Assembly: GCF_022539665.2 (NCBI RefSeq)
Contig: NC_081333.1
Coordinates: forward strand, 13,080,971-13,144,970
Source: Daphnia carinata
Lineage: Eukaryota; Arthropoda; Branchiopoda; Diplostraca; Daphniidae
DNA length: 64,000 nucleotides
Reading direction: 5' to 3'
The notes under the pieces are model-generated. The model was not told the DNA's origin. It ran no database searches and was given only the letters and a program-made list of their open reading frames with translations. The translations under genes and the position numbers were made by a program. Every line of letters starts with the position of its first letter. Position 1 is the stretch's first letter. This document shows, piece by piece, positions 50,205 to 62,064 of the stretch.

Positions 50205-50685
50205 AAAAGAACGGGGAAAAGCTTCACGAAAGATAATGAGAAGACAATGCGATAAGGTATACATGTCGAAAGTGAACAGCGCAGTGCGCAATTAGTAAAG
50301 CTCTACAATAAAACGTTTATAGGCAGAAACAATTAAATTAAACGATTAGAAAAGCACGCTGAGCGAATTATTAATTCAATGCAAAATCAATTGTCAAGAA
50401 AACGAACACAAATCCCGTAAAAATGATGTGAAGTAATTTTAAGAAGCAAATGAAAAAATTTCGCTGACCTTTCACACAGATCAACAGGTAGATAATGTGA
50501 TAACAAATCATTATCTGCATTGGACTCGTAGGTTATATTCTATGCTTTACAGATAAACTGACTGATAAATTCTAAGCAATTTCGAGTTGCAAGTGAGGGT
50601 TGCCCAGTGTTTTAGAACCGGTATTGTACAAAAGCAGCTCGCATAAGTTCTTGTCTTGCTAGTATCAGGTGCAATTAAACCTGAA
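50205..50685 (+). promoter_or_regulatory. Conserved upstream region of K3
   Basis: Matches the K4 upstream region over about 470 bp, and K1/K2 in part. It includes a GATAAGGTATACATGTCGAAA block (first part, about 50250) and the TATATTCTATGCTTTACAG block (50533-50552). Confidence 0.65.
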
Positions 50686-53009
50686 ATGTCATCGACTGTT
50701 GCCGAAAATGTAGATGGCATCCAATTCGATCGCAAATATCGTTTGGGTACCGGTGGCTACGGTTCAGTGTTTCGTGGTACGTATAAAGGTCAAAGTGTAG
50801 CAGTAAAAAGAATCGATATTAGACCTGAGAGAGTTCAGATAGTTGACCGTGAGTTAAAAATTCTGCTACAGTTAGACGACCATCCCAATGTAGTAAAACT
50901 TTTCTACTTCACAAGGGATAAAGACTTCAAGTAAGATTATTACATGATAACTTTGAATTAAAAAGAGAATTTCCATATTATTTCTGTGATTTAGTTACTT
51001 TGTTTTGGAATTGTGCGACGCATCATTGGATCAGGTGTTCCTAAATGAGGACGATCCTCGGAAATATAAAGGACCTGCATTACCAAATAATTTCGAGGTT
51101 TTCTTCCAGTTAGCCACTGGTCTCGAGTACATTCATTCACAGCAACTAATCCACCGGGACATTAAACCGGAAAACATTCTCATTTTTGTGAAACATACAG
51201 ACTTGACAGCTGAAAAGATAACGATCAAGTGGGCTGATTTTGGATTTTCACGGGAAGTGAGTGAATGGGGAACATTCATAATGAGTGGAGTCAAAGGGAC
51301 TCTAATTTGGTTTTCCCCCGAAGAGATGGAAATTAGCAGCAGAGACGTACACACTGAAAAAATTAAAGGCCCCACCAAAAGCGACGTATACGCAGAAGGC
51401 CTTGTCTTCGGCTATATTCTCTTGAAAGGAAGACATATCTACGGTGAAAATAAGGACGATATTGCGAGGAACATCAAGGACAGCAATCCAGTCAGTATGA
51501 GTGGTAAGTTAGCTCTTGAGGCAGATCATATAACATAAGCATATTAATTAAATGTTTAAAATTTAAAATATAATAGAAATTCATCACAAGCATTTAGCCC
51601 GTAACTTAATAGAACAAATGCTGATCAAGACACCTGGCGAAAGAATTACATCCAAACAAGTTGTTGATCAACTTCAATCCATAAAAATCAAAGTAAAGAA
51701 ATTCCACAGTTTAAAAACGACTTCATCAATGAAATTCGGGTTATAACAAAAGTTTTTCATTTAGCTTACGGAAGGAGAAAAAAATCTGCATCGGTTGTGT
51801 GCAGATCAATGTCCAACACCAGACTATAGCATATTACCACAATGGATATTCAGATATCCAAGAGATATAAGGAATGATATCAAATCTTTAATGCAACTCG
51901 GAATCGACATAAACGCAAAGAACGACGATGGATGGAATGCGCTTCATCTTTTGTGTTCTAACAATTCAAGCCAACACTTAACCGATGCGATTGAGCTCTT
52001 GATTGAACTCGGCATCGACAAAAACACAAAAAACGACAATGGGTCGAATGCGCTTCATCTTTTGTGTCGAAACAATTCAAGCCCACACTTAATCGATGCG
52101 ATTAAACTCTTGATCGAACTCGGCTTCGACAAAAAGGCAAAGGACAAAAATGGGTCGAATGCGCTTCATCTTTTATGTGGATTCAATTCAAGCCAACACT
52201 TAATCGATGCGATTAAACTCTTGATCGAACTCGGCATCGACAAAAACGTAAAAACCAACGATGGATGGAATGCGCTTCATCTTTTATGTCGATTCAGTTC
52301 AAGCCCACACTTAATCGATGCGATTAAACTCTTGATCGAACTCGGCATTGACAAAAACGCAAAGGACAACGATGGAGGGAATGCGCTTCATTATTTGTGT
52401 TGTAACAATTCAAGCCCACAATTAATCGATGCGATTAAACTCTTGATCGAACTCGGTATCGACAAGGACGCAAAAACCAACACTGGATCAAATGCGCTTC
52501 ATCTTTTGTGTCGAAACAATTCAAGTCCACACTTAATCAATGCAATCAAACTCTTGATCGAACTGGGCATCGATAAAAACGCAAAAACCAACGGTGGATG
52601 CAATGCGCTTCATCTTTTGTGTTATAACAATTCAAGCCCACATTTAATCGATGCAATCAAACTCTTGATCGAACTCGGCTTCGACAAAAAGGCAAAGGAC
52701 AAAAATCGGTCGAATGCGCTTCATCTTTTATGTGGATTCAATTCAAGCCCACACTTAATCGATGCGATTAAACTCTTGATCGAACTCGGCATCGACAAAA
52801 ACGCAAAGGACAACAATGGGTCGAATGCGCTTCATTATTTGTGTCGATTCAATTCAAGCCAACACTTAATCGATGCGATTAAACTCTTGATTGAACTCGG
52901 CATCGACAAAAACGCAAAGACCTACTTTAGATGGAATGCACTCGACTTGTGTCGGCGTAATAAAAATCTTGCAAATTGTAACGTAGACGAAATCTTTAAA
53001 ACCGTATGA
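50686..53009 (+). CDS. Kinase-ankyrin protein K3 (704 residues)
   Basis: Exons 50686-50930, 50995-51503, 51577-51692 and 51765-53009. The start is the ATG of MSSTVAENVDG, aligned with K1, K2 and K4. Kinase domain: GTGGYGSV (21-28), K41, HRDIKPEN (135-142), DFG (163-165), GTLIWFSPEEM. A linker encoded by exon 4 (LTEGEKNLHRLC..) leads into 9 full ankyrin units of 37 residues and a terminal partial unit ending FKTV. All kinase motifs are present and no frame break is seen, so this is a good candidate for a functional copy. Confidence 0.88.
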
Positions 53010-54862
53010 AGTGAATTTTCAAAAATGTTAAGGCTGTTCGGAAGACGAACATACTAACATAACTTCAAACAAAATTCCCCGGTACGTTGCAACAAATGTG
53101 ATTCTCGGAAAAATACAGGCAACTACATGAATTGTTCAATGGCAAAGGGTATTTATTTCTAATTGAAATGCGACGCATTTATGTTAAATAAATTAACATT
53201 CGAAAAAAAATAAGGTACTGGTCAATGGGCTCATTAAGTACGACGCATCACATTTGCTGGACCTGATTAACACGAGCCTTCTAACACAAATGATTAGAAG
53301 AGTGTGCGAAAACGTAACGAAAACCAATTGATCCCTTTCTTTTAGTAATCACGTCCTTGATAAGGAAGCAACTAGTTCTTCCGGTCCAAGAAAACATATT
53401 AGACGCGTAAAATTACCGAGGAAGGCAAACTTTACAGGGTAGATAAGCGTCAAGCTTCATTAACAAACACATAGCCATAATTCTAATTTGCCAGTCAAAT
53501 AAGGTCTTTCAAAGGAAACCGACTCATCTTCGATTTTAAACTAATTACAAGATACAGAGTACAACGAAAGAGGAAAGCGCTCCACATTTAAAACCGATCG
53601 AGCGGAAGCTTGAGCTGTGCGATCGCCATGTTCATAGTGAATGGATGTGAAATGAACTTAAAAAAACTCATACCATATTTTTAACAAATTTAACAAGACT
53701 AAAATTAATTACTGTTGCGCGTTGGCATCAACTTAAGGTGAAAGTGTAAATACATAAAATCTGAATTCCATAACGAATCGTTTCACTCGCCCACCTCATT
53801 GAAAACCACGGAATATGCACGTTACCATTTGAGTATCCTAATTTCATTTCTCTTGAAATATCAACCAAAGCAAAGCGCTGCAAACGTCAAGTGAGTATTA
53901 ACTGGTAAATGCAGTGGGTTATAGAGTGGTGAAAAGGACACTATGGATGATAGCTCTTTGCTTTGTCACGATTGAATAAACCTTCACTTAAAATATTTGT
54001 TTGCAAAATTCCGAGGAAAACGCACACCAATGAAAAAAGGGAATTCAATCCTCCATACAATCTAACGGGCGCGTCCAGCTCTAAAGCTTTATAAAAAATA
54101 AAACCCGAAAACGAAAACTAACCTGGAAATGCAACACATAGTCATCGAAAGACAGCAATCTGCTGGACATGACACACACTTTTAGACTCTCCGCTTTAGG
54201 TTTTGACCGTTGGCCGGTTTCAAAACCACATTTGCCAGTTTCATCACGACGACGCGCTTCATTCGCAACAAACTGAGCAAAAAAGAAACAAATAAAAAAA
54301 TCATCATTTAGGAAAAAAGTACGGCATTGTAAACATTTAGCTCAATACTATAGACTAACAAATGATTGCAGGTGATTCATTAGTTCTAAGACATTCCCCA
54401 TTGCACCAAATACATGTTGTAAGCAATATTGATCCAAAATGTCCAAGTTTCTTATGACGGCCATGAATCGAAAAGTATTGAAATTGACAATCGTGCAAGC
54501 CTAGTCAAATAATCCAAACTCTGCCTTAGATACAACTGTATTTACGACAGAAATGTAACATTTTGACTACGTGTCAGTAGACTAGTATTGTCTAAACAAA
54601 TTTACTTCATTGATTGCATGACAAATATTCTAACCTGCTTTTATGTCCTGCAAAGAAAAGGTGGCAACGCTCTCACATACTAACGAAGAAGCAAAAGGAA
54701 AAGGTGCAGGTTCATGGAACTAAACTTACCATTGCACATTGCGACACTCCACCAGACCAGAGACTTAAAGCAGAAGGCACTGATCCCTACTATGGGCTCA
54801 GTAGACATACTCCGTCTTTCCGGTGGTGGCGCGCGGAACTTATACCCGCCGTTTGTTGCGGG
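53010..54862 (-). ncRNA. Repeated spliced-looking unit, copy 4 (split by a transposon)
   Basis: Follows K3 and points against it. TATAAG at 54839-54844 and the first-exon donor region at about 54632-54640 (AGCAG|GTTAG, weaker) are recognisable; the second exon region around 54120-54290 is shortened compared with copies 3 and 5. A mobile element is inserted about 20 bp upstream of the TATA box. Includes K3 3' UTR sequence at the left. Confidence 0.5.
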
Positions 54863-55339
54863 CATGGCCTACTATAACAAACGGCCAGCAAGCCCGCAAT
54901 ACCCCCTGCGCCTAAAACTAAATTGCCAGAGGGGTCTAATACCCCAAACTGAGCTCCACTTTCCACTGTTTGGTAACCAAGAAAGAATTGAAATGAGTGG
55001 GAAAAACAATGGAAAGTGGAACCTAGCGCCGCGCGTAGTCAGTTTACTTTAGGAAAGGAGAAAAAAGAAAGATTTAGGCTGGATTCGAACTCGGATCTCC
55101 CGTATTGCAATCGAGAGTTCTATCCATTAAACCATTGTACTAATAGTTAAACCGCTACCGGGGCAGTAGTAGCTCTCCTCCTGTGTCATTCAGTGGCAAA
55201 AGTCGAGGAAATCGGAATGGGTGGAATGAAGCTGCGGCAAGTGGAGTTCGATTTGGGGTATTAAGCCCCTCTGGCAATTTTAGTTTTAGGCGCAGGGGGG
55301 TATTGCGGGCTTGCTGGCCGTTTGTTATAGTAGGCCATG
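54863..55339. mobile_element. 477-bp non-autonomous DNA transposon with long TIRs and 8-bp TSD
   Basis: Both ends begin CATGGCCTACTATAAC and the inverted repeats run about 100 bp (54863-54960 against 55245-55339). The target duplication GTTGCGGG is at 54855-54862 and 55340-55347. The empty site is present in copies 3 and 5 (for example 46150-46175), where one GTTGCGGG is followed directly by GGAGGG. An 8-bp duplication is typical of hAT and P-type elements. There is no transposase ORF inside. Confidence 0.9.
55075..55142 (-). other. tRNA-like sequence inside the transposon
   Basis: On the minus strand an A-box-like TGGTTTAATGGATAG (55120-55134) and a B-box-like AGTTCGAATCC (55081-55091) are correctly ordered and spaced. 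The anticodon and T stems do not pair well, so I read this as a degenerate tRNA-derived insertion or a captured tRNA fragment, not a tRNA gene. Confidence 0.5.
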
Positions 55340-55960
55340 GTTGCGGGGGAGGGATACTTTACAAGGACACTGTAAGGTCTCATTAGTAGGAATTTGGAAA
55401 ATTCAAAAAGACAAAGATGATAAATAATAGACGAAAGGAAAACATGGGTTATAGAGAACTCTGCTCGATTAGAAAAGGAAACAGGCAATTTATTGTTAAA
55501 GATAACAAAACTTACCAGGTTCATTGAACCATCGTTGAGCTGTTGTTCCATAGGCGGGAGAACTCGTGTCACATTGCCTTGTGTCCCTGAGCAAGCCAGC
55601 ATGGTTTTACTTCCCGTACCTCTAGCGCTAATGGTGAGAAGGCGGGTGTGTTATAAACATGTGCAGTAAAACGCAAATACTATGTAATTTCATTTTCTTT
55701 ATCCGATATCATAAATTTTTCCTGTCTAGTAATACACATATTTTAAACAAAACATTTCTAAAATAAAATTTTTTTAACATTTGGAATAATGCATTCCAAA
55801 ACGAAAATAGGCTTCCAACGATTGTATCGATTCTTACACGATCAATCAGCGAAATCGGTACGGTACACGTGCCCGAAGAAAAGTAGGAGGAATGGTTTTC
55901 TCTCAGTGTGTGCAACGAGATGACTGTGACAATTCGTTCAATATTTAGTAAGGTCCTACA
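55340..55960. other. Rest of the duplicated spacer beyond the transposon
   Basis: Continues the block shared with 46170-46760 and 60980-61560. No gene supported. Confidence 0.5.
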
Positions 55961-56200
55961 TCAGGTACAGAAATTCGCTCCCTAAAAGGTTATTATTATT
56001 GCAATTATTATAAATACTGGTATTGATGGGTGTTTGATTATTTAATTTCTATGCATTTCACATTTTGGCAAACGTGTAGATACGGACGTGGAACCAGTGA
56101 AGGGCGAAAGTTGAATGAGCCTCGAAATGGAGGAAAAGATGAAGAACATGATGGCGACGCAAGCATTGAAAACTTGTCCATTACGTATCCAAAAAACTAT
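55961..56200 (+). pseudogene. EcKL fragment (last intron and C-terminal exon)
   Basis: Matches the end of exon 3, intron 3 and exon 4 of E4 (63480-63690). The exon reads DTDVEPVKGES then TGA where E4 has GGA, and continues with MSLEMEEKMKNMMATQAL before diverging. There are no upstream EcKL exons, so it is a truncated, dead copy. Confidence 0.8.
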
Positions 56201-56504
56201 GTCCGGCTTACTCTCAGAATGATAAGGTATGCAACGAATCATAGCATGAGTGAGCTAAATTCAACAGTACATGTTTGACCTACAAGTTTTTGATTGCATT
56301 TTGTTTGGCAGGTATACGTGCCGAATACAAAACATTAACTCGTTAGCCTTAAGGATGCCCGACTTAACTAGACTAAGTGCGATAACGTATAGTAGATCTC
56401 TTGTACAAAAATTTCTATTCTAAGTCGTGCGTTTTGATAAAAAGCCTTTTTGCGATAAGCCGAAAGTAATCATTTATCATCATCAAACTGCTTTCGCATC
56501 AGGA

Positions 56505-56970
56505 GGGAAAGCTTCAGGAAAGATAACGAGAAAATATTCGATAAGGTATACGTGTCGAAAGCAAACAGTGCAGAACGCAATTATTAAAGCGCTATGATAA
56601 ATCGTTTTACACCCAGAAAACCTTAAAAGAAACGATTAGAAAGACACTATGAGCAAATTATTAATTTGATGCAAAATCATTTGATAAGTCAGTTGCAAAA
56701 ATCCCCTAAAAATGATGTGAAGTGATTGTAAGGAGCAAATGGAAAAGCCTTACTGACATTTCACACGTATCAACAGGTAGACGACGCGATAACAAATCAT
56801 TATCTGCATTGGACTCGTAGGTTATATTCTATGCTTTACAGATAAACTGATTGATAAATTCAAAGCAATTTCGGGTTGCAAGTGCGGTTTGCCTAGTGTT
56901 CAACGGTATTTTAGAAAAGCAACTTGCACAAGTTCTTCTCTTGCTAGTCTCGGGTGCAATTAAACCTGAA
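56505..56970 (+). promoter_or_regulatory. Conserved upstream region of K4
   Basis: Aligned with the K3 upstream region, including the GATAAGGTATAC block (near 56540) and TAGGTTATATTCTATGCTTT (56818-56838). Confidence 0.65.
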
Positions 56971-59506
56971 ATGTCATCGACTACTCCCGATACTGTAGGT
57001 GATATCCAATTCTATCGCAAAGAGGAATTGGGTAGCGGTGGCTTCGGTTCAGTTTATCGTGGTACATATAAAGGTCGAAGTGTAGCAGTCAAAAAAATTT
57101 GGATTAGACATGGAAGATTGCAGGAAGTTGAACGTGAGTTAAATAATCTGCGGCAGTTAGACAACCATCCCAATGTAGTAAAACTTTTCTACTTCACAAG
57201 GGATAAAGACTTCAAGTAAGATTATTACGTGATAACTTTGATTTTAAAAGAGAATTTCCCTATGATTTCTGCGATTCAGTTACTTTGCTTTGGAATTGTG
57301 CGACGCGTCCTTGGATAAGGTGTTTCTAAATGAGAACGATCCTCGGAAATATAAAGGACCTGCATTACCAAATAATTTCGAGATTTTCTCCCAATTAGCC
57401 ACTGGTCTCCAATACATTCATTCGAAGCAACTAATCCATCGGGACATTAAACCGGAAAACATTCTCATTTCAGTGAAACATACTGACAAAGGTAAAAACA
57501 TAAAGATCAAGTGGGCTGACTTTGGATTGTCACGAGAAGTGAGTGAAAGGGGAACATTCATAATGAGTGCAGTCAGAGGGACTCTACTTTGGTTCTCTCC
57601 CGAAGAGTTGGAAAATATAGGCAGAGACCTACGCAATGAGAAAACTAAAGGCTTCTACACAAGCGACGTTTACGCATTAGGCCTCGTCTTTGGTTATATT
57701 CTCCTAAAAGGAAGACATATCTACGGTGAAAATCAATGTGCTATTGCTGCGAACATAAAGCAGAACAATCCAGTCAATATGAGTGGTAAGTGACCTCTTC
57801 AGGTAGATCATACAACATAAGCATATTAATTAAACATTAAACTTAAAAAAATAGAAATTCACAATAAGCATTTCGCCCGTAACTTAATTGAACAAATGCT
57901 GATCAAGAAACCTGATGAAAGAATTACATCCGAAAAAGTTGTTATTCAACTTCAAACCATAAAAATCAAAGTAATCACACAAGTTTAGTACCTTCTTCGT
58001 CAATGAAATTTGGGTTCTCTAACAAATGTTTTCCATTTAGCTTACCGAAGAAGAAGAAAAACTGCTTCGGTTGTGTGCACAACCTCGAACACCAGATAAT
58101 AACATATTACCTTGGCCATTCGCAAATTCAAAACGAATTAGGAATGACATCAAATTTTTAATGCAATTTGGCATCGACATAAACGCAAAGGACAACAATG
58201 GAAGTAATGCGCTTCATCTTTTGTGTAGATATAATTCAAGCCAACACTTAATCGATGAGATTAAACTCTTGATCGAACTCGGCATCGACAAAAACGCAAA
58301 GGACAACAATGGATGGAATGCGCTTCATCTGTTATGTCTATTCAGTTCAAGCCCACACTTAATCGATGCGATTAAACTCTTGATCGAACTCGGCATCGAC
58401 AAGGACGCAAAGATCAACGCTGGATGGAATGCGCTTCATCTTTGTGTTATAACAATTCAAGCCCACACTTAATCGATGCGATTAAACTCTTGATCGAACT
58501 CGGCATCGACAAAAAACCAAAGGACAACAATGGATGGAATGCGCTTCATTATTTGTGTCGATTCAATTCAAGCCCACATTTAATCGATACGATTAAACTC
58601 TTGATCGAACTCGGCATCGGCAAAAACCCAAAGGACAACGATGGATGGAATGCGCTTTATCTTTTCTGTAGATATAATTCAAGGCAAGACTTAATCGATG
58701 AGCTCTTGATCGAACTCGGCATCGACAAAAACGCAAAGGACAACAATGGGTCGAATGCGCTTCATCAGTTATGTCTATTGAGTTCAAGCCCACACTTAAT
58801 CGATGCGATTAAATTCTTGATCGAACTCGGCATCGACAAAAACCCAAAGGACAACAATGGATGGAATGCGCTTCATTATTTGTGTCGATTCAATTCAAGC
58901 CCACATTTAATCGATGCGATTAAACTCTTGATCGAACTCGGCATCGACAAAAACCCAAAGGACAACAATGGATGGAATGCGCTTCATTATTTGTGTCGAT
59001 TCAATTCAAGCCCACACTTAATCAATGCGATTAAACTCTTGATCGAACTCGGCATCGACAAGGACGCAAAGGACAACAATGGGTCGAATGCGCTTCATCT
59101 GTTATGTCGATTCAATTCAAGCCAACACTTAATCGATGCGATTAAACTCTTGATCGAACTCGGCATCGACAAAAACGCAATAACTAAGGCTGGATCAAAT
59201 GCGCTTCATCTTTTGTGTCGATACAGTTCAAGCCCACACTTAATCGATGCGATTAAACTTTTGAACGAACTCGGCATCGACAAAAACGCAAAGGACAACA
59301 ATGGGTCGAATGCGTTTCATCTTTTGTGTCTATACAATTCAAGCCCACACATAATTGATGCTATTAAACTCTTGATCAAACTCGGCATTTACAAGGACGC
59401 AAAGGATAACGGTGGATCAGATGCACTCGATTTGAGCCGGCGCAATCCAAATCTTACAAAGTGCAACGTAGACGAAATCCTTAAACCGGATGAGGTGCAA
59501 TTATAA
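56971..59506 (+). CDS. Kinase-ankyrin protein K4 with a 1-bp frameshift
   Basis: Exons 56971-57215, 57280-57785, 57855-57970 and 58041-59506. Kinase domain: GSGGFGSV (21-28), K41, HRDIKPEN (135-142), [15 protein letters not shown] linker ([12 protein letters not shown]..) and ankyrin units follow. In the third unit the usual CATCTTTTGTGT reads CATCTTTGTGT (about 58437-58447): one T is missing, which ends the frame shortly after at 58472. The rest of the array (11 units plus a terminal one, ending LKPDEVQL) is open in the next frame to 59506. A 6-bp in-frame deletion removes two residues in unit 5. As written the protein would be a kinase with about two ankyrin units; sequencing error in a T-run is equally possible. 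Confidence 0.78.
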
Positions 59507-61010
59507 CGATATTAAAGCTTTTCGCAAGATAAACAGGCAAAAAAAGGCTGCGTTGCAACAGACTAGACTCTCGGCAAAATACGGTTTATAATAGTTAGAA
59601 TAGACAGTGCGACGCACCACGTCAGCTGGAGTATGCAGAAAACGAACCTTGTAACACAAGTGAATAAAAGAGTTTGAGGAAACGTAACGAAAACTTCCGT
59701 AACTTGTCTGCGAAAAAACAATCTACGATTTCTGGGCCAACTGCAAAACGAACGACCACACATCCACTAACACAACTCTGCTATCGTTGGAAAACTCACT
59801 TTAGGAGAAACATGAGGCATCAGTCGAGTAATTGTGTGCTAACTATACGGGAATAAAGGGCGACCCAGTTCTACATCAACAGCACAAAGTCAAACGGTAT
59901 GCAATGGCGGCATCCTGAAATCGACTCAACTTTGTTGTTAATCCATTTACTTAATTTACTTTCACCTAAAATATTTTTTTGCCAAATTCCGAGGAAAACG
60001 CACACCAATCAAAAAAGGTAATTCGATCCTCCATACAATCTAACGTGCGCGCACATCTCTTAAGTTTTGTAAAATGTAAAACCCGAATACAAAAACTAAC
60101 CTGGAAATGCACCACGTGATCTTCATCGAAAGTAGGTAATCTGCTGGACACTACACACATTTGATATTTAGACGCTTTCCGCTTTACACCCGGAGTTTTG
60201 ATGATTGCAGCGTGGTCACCAATGAGCTGACTTGTGGTCCATCGTAAATTGACGTGTAAAACATTCCACCACTGATGGACAATCAGCTTTTGCTATGACG
60301 ATGTTTCCAGGGTTTAAACCGTTAGCCAGTTTCAAAACCAAGTTTGCCAGTTCCATCACCAGGGCTCGCTGCATTCATCAACAAACTAAGCAAAAAAGAA
60401 ACAATTGAAAAAAAATCATCATTTAGTGAAAGATAACGGCACTGTAAACACTTAGCTCATTATAAGAGGTTAACAAATTATTTGCAGATGACTGTTTATT
60501 TCTAAAACATTCCCCATTGCAACAGGCATGTGTTGCAAGCAATATTGATCCAAAATGTCCAAGTTTCTTACGACGGCCATGAATCGAAAAATATTGAAAT
60601 TGACCATTGTGGAAGCCTAGTTGAATGATCCACGCTGAGCCTTAGATGCAACTGTATTTACCACAGAAATGTAACATTTTGCTTTCGTGTCAATGGAATT
60701 TTCTGAACAAGTTTACGTCATTGATTGTATGACAAATGTTCTTACCTACTTTTAAGTTCTGCAAAGAAAAGGTGGCAACGCTCTCACATACTGGCGAAGA
60801 AGCAAAATGAAAAGGTTCAGGTTCATGGGACACAAATTCACTACTACACATTGTGGCACTCCACCAGACCAGAGACTAAAGTGAAAATCACCGATGCCTA
60901 CTTTAGGCCCGGTAGACATGCTCCGTCTTTCCGATGGTGGCGCGCGGAACTTATACCCGCCGTTTGTTGCGGGGGAGGGTGGGAGAGAAACTTTACAAGG
61001 ACACTGTAAG
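59507..61010 (-). ncRNA. Repeated spliced-looking unit, copy 5 (possible noncoding RNA gene)
   Basis: Follows K4, nearly identical to copy 3. TATAAG at 60950-60955; first-exon donor GTAG|GTAAGA near 60745; a short ATG-TGT frame (MCSSEFVSHEPEP) open to the donor; second exon about 60101-60385 ending TTTCCAG|GTTAGT. Confidence 0.55.
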
Positions 61011-62064
61011 GTCTCATTTAGCAAGAATTTGAAAAATTCAAAAACACGAAGATGATAAATAATAGACGAAGGGAAAAGATGGGTTACAGAGAACTCCACT
61101 CGATTTGAAAAGGGAACAGGCAATTTATTGTTAAAGATAACAAAACTTACCAGGTTCATTGAACCATCGTTGAGCTATTGTTCCATAGGCGGGAGAACTC
61201 CTGTCTCATTGCCTTTTGTCCCTGAGCAAGCCAGCATGGTTTTATTTCCCGTACCTCTAGCGCTAACGGTGAGAAGGCGGGTGTGTTATAAACATGTGAA
61301 GGGAAACGCAAATATTCCTTCCATTTTCTTTATCCGATATTATAAATTTTTCCTGTCTAGTAGCACACATACTTTAAACGAAACATTTCTAAAATTAAAT
61401 TTTTTAAACATTTAATAGAATAGAATAATAGAATAATGCATTCCAAAACGAAAATAGTCTTCCAATGATTATATCGATTCTTACTCGATCAATCACCAAT
61501 ATCGGTACGGTACACGTGCCCGACGAAAAGTAGGAGGAATGGTTTGACTGTGACAATTCGTTAAACTCCCGCCATCCCCCACCCCCAAAAGGAAAACTAA
61601 ATTAAATTAAACATCATGTAGTATTTGTTTGTATTTCGAATTTCCTTCTGCACATGCTGCCTCGGTGTCCCAGTGATGATCTGAAATCAGTTGAGTCCTA
61701 GCATTCGGACAGATAAGAACAGGATGTCCGTGTAAAGTAGGTCAATCACGGACATTGTAGCTTGGTTCGAGAGGTGACATTTTTGCTTGTAGTTGGTGTT
61801 CTTTTTCATTCACGTTCAGTTCAGTGCCAACTCCTCTGGACACCAGACATCGAAGGCGCTTACAATTCACTTTATTTACTTACCTAAGTATAAAGTGTCA
61901 AGCGAACTTTTAGTTTCATCGCCCATTTTCAACTGACAAAAAGGTTCATTTTTCTTGTAAGACATTTGATGTTGGTCGGTGTACAATTTTTTCATTAAAT
62001 ATCACCAAACTATACATGTTCATGTTACACAATGCAGAAAGTACAGCATAACCTAGCCTCTAAA
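61011..62064. other. Duplicated spacer upstream of EcKL E4
   Basis: The first half is shared with 46200-46760. The second half should be the old promoter of E4. A small AATAG microsatellite lies at about 61418-61436. No gene. Confidence 0.5.

Noticed and set aside
55081-55140. A tRNA gene on the minus strand
   Set aside because: A- and B-box-like motifs are present but anticodon and T stems do not pair, and it lies inside a transposon.
62032-62064. Upstream ATG of EcKL E4 as the true start
   Set aside because: The extra 11 residues have no counterpart in E1-E3, where homology begins at the ATG equivalent to 62065.
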